A stretch of 9,555 bases of DNA from assembly GCA_023392555.1 (NCBI GenBank), contig JAEVYW010000243.1:1-9555 (forward strand), given 5' to 3'. The translations under genes and the position numbers were made by a program. How positions within the stretch are numbered: the stretch's first letter is position 1; each line of letters starts with the position of its first letter. Below are positions 1 to 5,930 of the stretch, one piece after another. The stretch is from Pseudomonadota bacterium. Its GTDB lineage: Bacteria > Pseudomonadota > Alphaproteobacteria > Sphingomonadales > Sphingomonadaceae. Below the pieces are notes generated by a model. The model had not been told where the DNA came from. It ran no database searches and worked only from the letters and a program-made list of their open reading frames with translations.

Positions 1-691
1 GACGAAACCCAGGCTACTCCTCGTCGAAGACGATCGCGCGATCGCGGACCTGCTCTTTTGGCATTTCGATCGGGAGGGGTTCTCGATCGTTCGCACAGGC
101 GACGGCGACGAAGCGCTTATCCTGGCGCGAGAGGAAACGCCCGACGTCATCATCCTCGACTGGATGATCGAGGGCATCCTGGGCCTCGAAGTCTGCCGGC
201 GCCTCCGCCGTCGCTCCGAAACCGCCAACGTCCCGATCATCATGCTCACGGCGCGCGGCGAAGAGACAGACCGAATCCGCGGGCTCGAGACCGGCGCCGA
301 CGATTATGTGACCAAGCCGTTCAGTCCGCGCGAATTGGTGGCGCGCGTGAATGCCGTCCTCCGCCGCGTTCGCCCGGCGCTGGTCGCCGAGTTGTTGACC
401 TACGAAGACATCGAGATGGACGTCGGCGCGCATCGTGTTCGTCGCAGCGGTCGGCCAGTCTCGCTCGGGCCTACCGAGTTCCGGCTGCTCAAGCATTTCC
501 TCGAAAATCCCGGCCGCGTCTTCTCGCGTGCGCGCCTGCTCGACACCGTCTGGTCGCACGATCCTGACATCGACCTGCGCACAGTCGACGTTCACGTCCG
601 CAGGTTGCGCAAGGCGCTTAATGAAAACGATCAGCAGGACATTATTCGCACCGTCCGTTCGGCGGGATATTCGCTCGACGCCGACGGCTGA
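1..691 (+). CDS. phoB: Phosphate regulon response regulator PhoB (first two bases of start codon outside window)
   Basis: OmpR/PhoB-family two-component response regulator that, once phosphorylated by PhoR, binds Pho boxes and activates phosphate-starvation genes. Reading from base 2 gives TKPRLLLVEDD. Base 1 is G, so the start is most likely an ATG whose last base is base 1, giving 230 aa against 229 in E. coli PhoB. Receiver domain about 1-122: acidic pair E10/D11, phosphoacceptor D54 in LDWM, T84 in MLTAR, K106 in VTKPFSP. RGEETDRIRGLETGADDY is near-identical to PhoB. Winged-helix DNA-binding domain about 130-228, with LGPTEFRLLKHF, the recognition-helix region RTVDVHVRRLRKAL and a terminal RSAGYSLD hairpin. 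Odd points: the usual Pro after D54 (LDWMLPG) is Glu (LDWMIEG), and position 61, Ser in E. coli, is Leu. The PhoB assignment is strong; the exact start is inferred because it lies off the window. Confidence 0.93.
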   Translation, partial: TKPRLLLVEDDRAIADLLFWHFDREGFSIVRTGDGDEALILAREETPDVIILDWMIEGILGLEVCRRLRRRSETANVPIIMLTARGEETDRIRGLETGADDYVTKPFSPRELVARVNAVLRRVRPALVAELLTYEDIEMDVGAHRVRRSGRPVSLGPTEFRLLKHFLENPGRVFSRARLLDTVWSHDPDIDLRTVDVHVRRLRKALNENDQQDIIRTVRSAGYSLDADG

Positions 692-704
692 CAACGGCTC
701 ACGA

Positions 705-758
705 CTTTCACGAACGCGTCGCCGGCTCGTCACAAAACTGCAGTTGCGGCTTCCTAAA
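705..758 (+). promoter_or_regulatory. Tandem Pho box and -10-like element upstream of the TonB receptor gene
   Basis: Four 6-mers occur at an exact 11-bp period: TTTCAC (706), CGTCGC (717), CGTCAC (728) and TGCAGT (739). The 11-bp spacing of CTGTCAT-like half sites with AT-rich linkers (AAAA after the third) is the known PhoB-binding architecture. The fourth repeat is poor. CCTAAA at 753-758 lies 8 nt after the array, where a -10 is expected when PhoB replaces -35 recognition. The element follows the phoB stop directly, so it would drive the receptor gene. The match is by eye, without a scored matrix. Confidence 0.7.
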
Positions 759-769
759 CCGGCCTCACC

Positions 770-784
770 GACCCGGAGCGGGTC
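770..784 (+). other. Small hairpin just upstream of the receptor ribosome-binding site
   Basis: GACCCG (770-775) and CGGGTC (779-784) form a perfect 6-bp stem with a GAG loop. The structure ends one base before the purine-rich Shine-Dalgarno stretch GGGGGAAGGA (786-795) and lies in the predicted 5' leader of the receptor mRNA. No U-tract follows, so it is not a typical terminator for phoB. It may influence translation initiation or mRNA stability, which is inference only. Confidence 0.45.
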
Positions 785-804
785 TGGGGGAAGGATTAGC
801 TGCA

Positions 805-3609
805 ATGAATTCGAAGACTTCGGGCGCGACCCGCGAAGCCACTCAACCATTCTCGTCGACGTCGGCGAAGGCGATGTTCGTAGGGCTCCTGCTGAGCTCC
901 GTCGCGACTCCGGCGTTCGCGCAAATCGTGCCGGGCACCACCAATCCGCCCCAGGAAGGCACGACCAATCAGCCGGCTGGCAGGCAGCCTGCGTCTCCCC
1001 AGGCCGACGATGTCGCTCATCCCGCGACCGGCTCGACCGTCGTCGAAAATGCTCCGCGCAGCGCGCAGGACAATGAGGACCCCAGCAAGCTCGACGAGAT
1101 CGTGGTCACGGCCACCAAGCGCGAGACCAACCTGCAGCGAACACCCATCGCGATCAGCGTGGCCAGCACGCAGGCGCTTGCCGATCGCCACGCCCAGAGC
1201 CTTGGCGACCTCGGCGACGGTTCGATCCCCAGCCTTCGCGTCGCGACCTTCGAAGCGCGCCACTCTGCGCTGACCGTCGGCATCCGCGGCATCGTTCCAT
1301 TCGATGCCAACCAGACCGCCCGCGACCAGGGTGTCGGCGTCTATGTCGACGGCATCTATCTTGGCCGCCAGCAGGGCCTCAACGCCGCGCTTCTCGACAT
1401 CGACCGGATCGAGGTTCTTCGCGGGCCCCAGGGCACCTTGTTTGGCCGTAACACCGAAGGCGGCGCAGTCAGCATCATCAGCAAGGCGCCGACCGGCCTG
1501 TTCAACCTGCGCGCAACCGGCGGTGTCGGCAATTACGGCAGCTACAACGCCATCGGTCACCTCGACCTTCCGGCGTTCGGCAATCTTGCGCTGAAGTTCG
1601 ACGGGCTGATCCAGCATCAGGACGCGACGGTGAAGAACCCGCTCGAGGGCCAGCTCGGCTGGAACTATCACAACACGGTCGGCGGCCGCGCGTCGGCGCG
1701 CTGGGCTCCCGTCGACGGCCTCATGATCGACCTGTCCTACGACCGGGCGCGCGACGAAAGCACGCCGAACTACAGCCAGCTCGTGACCTACAACCCCAAC
1801 GGCTACAACGTCGGGACCTACGGCGGCATCGGCGGAACGCAGCTGTTCTTCAACGGCACACGCTGCAACGTTGTCGTCGCCGTTGCGCTCACCAATCCGT
1901 GCATCGCGCCTCTTTCGCGGCTGGTCGAGGTCACGGGCCGCAACCGCCAGGACGAGGCGGAGATCGGCGTTCCGCAGCAGGCCAGCATCGATCGTACCCA
2001 GGGCGTCAATGGAACGATCAAGTACAAGGTCTCCGATGACATCGAGCTTCGGTCCATCACCGGATGGCGCAAGGTCAGCACGCACCAGTGGGACAATTCA
2101 GGCGGCGCGCATCGCTCGACCTTCGTGCCCAACGCCAACTTCAGCCGCTACAGCCTGTCCGAGCTGTTCCAGCACCAGTGGAGCCAGGAGGTTCAGCTGG
2201 TCGGCAGCCTTCCGTCGATCGATTATGTGATCGGCGGCTACTATTTCACCGAGAAGGTGAGGGAGACCGCGGCGACGCCGAGCACCAACCGGTGGAACGC
2301 GGACGGCACGGGCTACACGATCAACAGCCCCGACGTCCTTCCGCCGATCACGTCGGCGAACCAGGGCTGGCAGCGCGAGGACTGGTTCGTCGCTCGCGAC
2401 AGCAACGCCAAGGCGAAGAGCTATGCCGCGTTCGGCCAGTTCACCTGGACCTCGGAAAGCTTCGACCGTTTCCACCTGACGGCGGGTGCGCGGTACACGA
2501 AGGACAAGCGCGATGGCGCTTTGACCATGTTCAACAACACGGCGGTCAATTTCCCCTTCAAGTATAACAAGAGCCGCGTCGATCCGATGGTCACAGTCGC
2601 GTTCGAGGCGACGCCGGACATCAACGTCTACGCCAAATATGCGACCGGCTATCGAGCCGGCGGCGCCAACAGCCGTTCGCAGACCTTCAGCGCGTTCGGT
2701 CCTGAAATCGTGAAGTCCTACGAAGTCGGCACGAAGATGGACCTGTTCGACCGCCGCGTTCGCCTGAACCTCGCCGGCTACATGATGCGCCGCACCGGCA
2801 CGCAGACCGACTTCGACTTCGTCGACGTTCGCCGCACCCTCGCCGACGGCTCGACCAACCCGAACTTCAATCGTCACTATGAAGAGACGGCGAATGCCCC
2901 GGGCACGTCCAAGATCAAGGGCTTCGAGGCGGACCTGACCGTCCAGCCTGTCTACGGACTGCAGCTGTCGGCGAGCTATGCGTACACCGACATCAAGGTT
3001 CCGCCCACGCCGAACCCGTTCCTCCCGGGCAACCCCTTGTTCCAGGTCTACACCGTCTTCACTCCGAAGCACGCAGCCTCGGGCGCGATCGACTACGAGC
3101 TTCCGACGAGCATCCGCGAGGCCAAGCTTCGCTTCCACCTCGACGGGAATTACGCGGGCCGGCAGTACAGCTTCCAGTCGGAGCCGGTGCGGACCGACTC
3201 GAGCTTCATCGTCAACGGCCGGATCGCGTTGACGGACATCCTGATCAACGACGGTGACAAGATGACCGTAGCGCTGTGGTCGCGTAACCTGCTGAACGAG
3301 GCGCACATCTATCGTCGTTCGGCTGCGAACTCGTCGCCGGTCATCGATTCGATCACTGGGATCCCGAGCTACTCGGGGGTCCTCGGCGACTACGCCAACT
3401 TCAACCCGCCGCGGACGTTCGGTGTCGAGGCTTCGTTCAACATCGGCGGCCGCCGGAATGTTCGAAGCGAGCCAGTCGCCGACCTTCCGCTACCTCCGCC
3501 GCCGGCTGGCACGCAGACCTGCGCGGATGGCTCGGTCGTCCTTGCAACCGAAGCCTGTCCGGTCGCTGAGCCTCCCCCGCCGCCGGCCGCAATTCCCGAG
3601 CGCGGTTAA
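805..3609 (+). CDS. TonB-dependent outer-membrane receptor
   Basis: A 934-aa outer-membrane receptor that should take up a ligand using energy from TonB-ExbB-ExbD. The ATG at 805 has GGGGGAAGGA about 9 nt upstream. A long n-region precedes the signal peptide, with likely cleavage at AFA39|Q40. TonB box DEIVVTA is at residues 97-103. The plug domain spans about 105-235, with the typical IEVLRGPQGTLFGRN segment around 202-216. A large beta-barrel follows, whose last strand RTFGVEASFNI (870-880) would normally end such a protein. Here a 54-residue tail continues, with Pro runs and cysteines C906 and C918 around a TCADGSVVLATEAC motif. The barrel contains another Cys pair in an apparent loop (TRCNV...NPCIAP). 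The ligand cannot be told from sequence. The upstream Pho box and adjacent phoB suggest a phosphorus-related substrate or a ligand scavenged in phosphate limitation, which is inference. Confidence 0.93.
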   Translation: MNSKTSGATREATQPFSSTSAKAMFVGLLLSSVATPAFAQIVPGTTNPPQEGTTNQPAGRQPASPQADDVAHPATGSTVVENAPRSAQDNEDPSKLDEIVVTATKRETNLQRTPIAISVASTQALADRHAQSLGDLGDGSIPSLRVATFEARHSALTVGIRGIVPFDANQTARDQGVGVYVDGIYLGRQQGLNAALLDIDRIEVLRGPQGTLFGRNTEGGAVSIISKAPTGLFNLRATGGVGNYGSYNAIGHLDLPAFGNLALKFDGLIQHQDATVKNPLEGQLGWNYHNTVGGRASARWAPVDGLMIDLSYDRARDESTPNYSQLVTYNPNGYNVGTYGGIGGTQLFFNGTRCNVVVAVALTNPCIAPLSRLVEVTGRNRQDEAEIGVPQQASIDRTQGVNGTIKYKVSDDIELRSITGWRKVSTHQWDNSGGAHRSTFVPNANFSRYSLSELFQHQWSQEVQLVGSLPSIDYVIGGYYFTEKVRETAATPSTNRWNADGTGYTINSPDVLPPITSANQGWQREDWFVARDSNAKAKSYAAFGQFTWTSESFDRFHLTAGARYTKDKRDGALTMFNNTAVNFPFKYNKSRVDPMVTVAFEATPDINVYAKYATGYRAGGANSRSQTFSAFGPEIVKSYEVGTKMDLFDRRVRLNLAGYMMRRTGTQTDFDFVDVRRTLADGSTNPNFNRHYEETANAPGTSKIKGFEADLTVQPVYGLQLSASYAYTDIKVPPTPNPFLPGNPLFQVYTVFTPKHAASGAIDYELPTSIREAKLRFHLDGNYAGRQYSFQSEPVRTDSSFIVNGRIALTDILINDGDKMTVALWSRNLLNEAHIYRRSAANSSPVIDSITGIPSYSGVLGDYANFNPPRTFGVEASFNIGGRRNVRSEPVADLPLPPPPAGTQTCADGSVVLATEACPVAEPPPPPAAIPERG

Positions 3610-3618
3610 GGCAGGTTC

Positions 3619-3648
3619 CACAGGGGGAAAGTCACGCCTCCCCCTGTG
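3619..3648 (+). terminator. Hairpin after the receptor gene, probable terminator
   Basis: CACAGGGGGA (3619-3628) pairs perfectly with TCCCCCTGTG (3639-3648) across a 10-nt loop, giving a strong 10-bp stem starting 10 nt after the receptor stop codon. No clear T-tract follows (ACAAAACT), so termination may be weak or Rho-assisted. The right arm runs 2 bp into the first repeat of the Pho box controlling the next gene. Confidence 0.55.
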
Positions 3649-3700
3649 TCACAAAACTATCACAAGCTCGTCACGACACGGTCGCGGATCTGACGCTAAA
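3646..3700 (+). promoter_or_regulatory. Tandem Pho box and -10-like element upstream of the DUF2490 gene
   Basis: Four 6-mers lie exactly 11 bp apart: TGTCAC (3647), TATCAC (3658), CGTCAC (3669) and GGTCGC (3680). The linker after the first is AAAAC, as in the other box at 705-744; both share GTCACAAAACT. This is the best Pho-box match in the window. GCTAAA at 3695-3700, 9 nt after the array, is the candidate -10, giving a leader of roughly 50 nt before the ATG at 3757. PhoB is encoded 3 kb upstream. The assignment rests on the known PhoB half-site pattern; binding is not shown. Confidence 0.8.
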
Positions 3701-3756
3701 GGCGTAGCTCAATCGTCGCATTTCTCGCGAAGGCGGCACATTTGGGAACGTGATCT

Positions 3757-4443
3757 ATGCGAAGCTTTGCAACTCGAGCGACTGCGGCGCTCATCCTCGC
3801 AGCCGCCGTGGCGGGCCCAGCGCATGCGACCGAAGATGAGCAGATCTGGACGGGCGTCACCGCGAACGTGAAGTTAGCCGACAAGTGGCGGCTGTCGCAG
3901 GAGGTCGTCGCTCGCTTCAGCGACACTCGCAAGGGTCTGTACGAGATCGAGTCCAACACCCTGCTTGGCTACAAGGTCACCGACAATGTCACCCTGTGGG
4001 CGGGCTACACCCATGATCCGCAATATGCCGGCGGCGACTTCACTGTCCTCGAGCGCCGCGCGCGTGAGCAGATCACGATCGACAATTTCGCCAAGATCGG
4101 TCGCGGCAAGCTGAGCGGCCGTCTGCGGATGGAGCAGCGCTGGCGCGAGAACATCGACGGCACCGGCTGGCGAGCCAGGCCCTATCTGAAGTTCAGCCTT
4201 CCTCTGCGGAAGGGCGGGAAGACCGCGCTGGTGTTGAGCAACGAGACCTTCATCAACCTCAACACGACGAGCTTTCAGAAAACCGAGGGCCTGGACCGCA
4301 TGCGCAACCTGATCGCGATCAGCACGCCGCTGACCAAGACGATTACGATGGAAGCGGGTTACCTCAATCAGCACGGCTTTGTCCGCAACGGCCCGGACAC
4401 CAGCGACCATGTTGCATCTGTGTCACTGAGCCTCAGCCTTTAA
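3757..4443 (+). CDS. DUF2490-family outer-membrane protein
   Basis: A 228-aa exported protein resembling the DUF2490 family, small predicted outer-membrane beta-barrels of unknown function. An Ala-rich signal peptide has likely cleavage at AHA24|T25. The mature protein starts TEDEQIWTGV and consists of alternating polar/hydrophobic strands rich in Trp, Tyr and Arg (WRLSQEVVARF, TLWAGYTHDPQY, GRLRMEQRWRENI), ending in an amphipathic strand VASVSLSLSL. The terminal residue is Leu rather than the common Phe. The start at 3757 has only a weak GGGA upstream, but it yields a clean signal peptide. The gene lies 147 bp after the receptor and has its own strong Pho box, so it is probably phosphate-regulated and separately transcribed. 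A channel, or a partner of the receptor, is possible; the function is unknown. Confidence 0.8.
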   Translation: MRSFATRATAALILAAAVAGPAHATEDEQIWTGVTANVKLADKWRLSQEVVARFSDTRKGLYEIESNTLLGYKVTDNVTLWAGYTHDPQYAGGDFTVLERRAREQITIDNFAKIGRGKLSGRLRMEQRWRENIDGTGWRARPYLKFSLPLRKGGKTALVLSNETFINLNTTSFQKTEGLDRMRNLIAISTPLTKTITMEAGYLNQHGFVRNGPDTSDHVASVSLSLSL

Positions 4444-4468
4444 ACTCACGCCTCTTTCGTTTCGGCCC

Positions 4469-4486
4469 CGCTCATTTATCGTTCAT
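4469..4486 (+). promoter_or_regulatory. Weak two-repeat Pho-box-like site upstream of the DUF4139 pair
   Basis: CGCTCAT (4469-4475) and CGTTCAT (4480-4486) are direct repeats 11 bp apart with a fully AT linker, TTAT. Ten of 14 repeat positions agree with CTGTCAT-N4-CTGTCAT by eye. Only two repeats are seen and no convincing -10 follows at the expected distance, so this is tentative. It would place the DUF4139 genes in the same regulon as the two upstream genes. Confidence 0.35.
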
Positions 4487-4528
4487 CGGATCTGGCAACA
4501 GTATCCGGTGAATTGCGGGGAGTATCAT

Positions 4529-5926
4529 ATGCGTTTGTTGTGCCTCATCGGATTGTTGAGCGCGTCGTCGGCCATGGCCCAGGTGGTGCCGCCTACGGCC
4601 CAGGGCGACGTCGCCGTCACGATTTACAACAACGACCGCGCACTGATTGAGGACAAAAGGCAGCTCGACCTTCCGGGCGGGCGGAGCCGTCAGGAATTCC
4701 GCGATGTTTCCGCACGGATCCAGCCGGAAACGGTCACGCTCAACGGTCGCGGCCTCCAGGTCGTCGAGCAGAATTTCGACTTCGACCTGCTTTCGCCGTC
4801 GGCGCTGATGCAGAACGCCGTCGGTCAGACGGTGACGCTGGTTCGGGTCAATCCGGCGAACGGCCAGGAAGTCCGCGAGCGGGCCAAGATCCTTGCCGCT
4901 AACGGTGGTGTGGTCATGCAGATCGGCGACCGCATCGAGGTTCTTCGCGACGACGGTCTGCCCGCGCGCGTGATCTTCGACGGCGTTCCTCCGACCTTGC
5001 GTGCGCGCCCGACATTGTCGGTAACAGTCGACGCGGCCGGCGGCGGATCGCGTCCGGTGACGCTTACATATCTTACGCCGGGCCTTGGCTGGTCCGCGGA
5101 CTATGTCGCCCTGTTTGATGAGGCGAACGGCCGGATGGACGTCCAGGGCTGGGTGACGCTGACCAACAATAGCGGAACGCCCTACATCAACGCGTCGACG
5201 CTGCTCGTGGCCGGATCTGTCGGACAGTCCAACCGCTACGACTACAACGATCGTTATGCGCCACCGCCGCCGCCGCCGCCGCCGGGAGTCTATCGCGCCG
5301 GAACGCAGACTGCGGGCCGCGAGCGGCTTGGCGACTTCTATCTTTACCCGTTGGCTGAGCGGACTACGATCGCCGACAAGCAGACGAAGCAGGTCAGCTT
5401 CCTCAACGTGCAGAACACGCCCGCATCGCGCGCGTATGAGTTCGTCAATGGGTGGCTCGCGACGAATGACCAGCCCGTCAGCGTCAACACGGTCCTGCGC
5501 TTCACGACGTCCCGCGACCAGGGGCTGGGTGATGCGGTTCCGGCAGGGACCATCCGCGTCTACCAGCGCGACGCGCGAGGTAACCCGCAGTTCGTCGGCG
5601 AGCACCGCATCGGCCATACGCCGATGGGATCGAGCCTGGGTCTGGTGACCGGCCAGGCGTTCGACGTAAAGATCCGCTCCGTGGTTGAGGAGCGCACGCG
5701 CGTGAGCGACAATCGCTGGCGCACACGGATGCGCTACACGCTGACGAACGCGTCGCCCAAGCCGATCACCGTCGACCTGATGCAGTCCGGCTTGTGGGGC
5801 GACACCCGCATCGTTCAGGAAAGCATCAAGTCCACCCGTACGGCCGCGGACGACGCGCGCTGGCGGGTGCCGGTGCCCGCGAATGGCGAAGCGACCGTCA
5901 CTGCCACGTTCGACACGCGCTACTGA
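4529..5926 (+). CDS. DUF4139-domain secreted protein, first paralog
   Basis: An exported protein of 465 aa whose C-terminal half fits DUF4139, a beta-rich domain of unknown function. The ATG at 4529 is preferred over an in-frame GTG at 4508 because GGGGAG lies 6 nt upstream and a clean signal peptide follows (cleavage AMA17|Q18). The N-terminal half starts DVAVTIYNNDRALIED, typical of these proteins. The DUF4139-like region begins near residue 177 with TLTYLTPGLGWSADY and ends with VPANGEATVTATFDTRY. An eight-proline run at residues 245-252 interrupts the domain before ERLGDFYLYPL. The next gene, a diverged paralog, begins 4 nt after this stop, so the two should be co-translated and may form a pair. 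Location is probably periplasm or outer membrane. Function is unknown; regulation by PhoB is possible but weakly supported. Confidence 0.82.
   Translation: MRLLCLIGLLSASSAMAQVVPPTAQGDVAVTIYNNDRALIEDKRQLDLPGGRSRQEFRDVSARIQPETVTLNGRGLQVVEQNFDFDLLSPSALMQNAVGQTVTLVRVNPANGQEVRERAKILAANGGVVMQIGDRIEVLRDDGLPARVIFDGVPPTLRARPTLSVTVDAAGGGSRPVTLTYLTPGLGWSADYVALFDEANGRMDVQGWVTLTNNSGTPYINASTLLVAGSVGQSNRYDYNDRYAPPPPPPPPGVYRAGTQTAGRERLGDFYLYPLAERTTIADKQTKQVSFLNVQNTPASRAYEFVNGWLATNDQPVSVNTVLRFTTSRDQGLGDAVPAGTIRVYQRDARGNPQFVGEHRIGHTPMGSSLGLVTGQAFDVKIRSVVEERTRVSDNRWRTRMRYTLTNASPKPITVDLMQSGLWGDTRIVQESIKSTRTAADDARWRVPVPANGEATVTATFDTRY
5261..5284 (+). repeat. Trinucleotide CCG tract encoding polyproline
   Basis: One CCA followed by seven consecutive CCG codons encodes eight prolines at residues 245-252 of the first DUF4139 protein. 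Slippage would add or remove whole codons without a frameshift. The nine-proline run at the equivalent place in the paralog (6825-6851) uses mixed codons, so selection on the protein, not only DNA slippage, probably keeps it. Confidence 0.8.
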
Positions 5927-5930
5927 TCCG

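Noticed and set aside
14..850. Minus-strand ORF of 278 codons opposite phoB
   Set aside because: Antisense shadow of a clear PhoB frame in GC-rich DNA; Arg/Asp/Ala-rich translation with no recognisable domain.
796..3306. Long minus-strand ORFs (796-2085 and 2098-3306) opposite the TonB receptor
   Set aside because: The sense frame is a full receptor with signal peptide, TonB box and plug; the antisense translations are low-complexity and lack motifs.
3701..3720. Sequence GGCGTAGCTCAATCG resembling a tRNA D-arm
   Set aside because: No anticodon stem, T-arm (GGTTCGAAT-like) or acceptor pairing follows; chance similarity in the DUF2490 leader.
4472..5617. Minus-strand ORF of 381 codons opposite the first DUF4139 gene
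   Set aside because: Shadow ORF; the Arg-rich run is only the reverse complement of the CCG tract.
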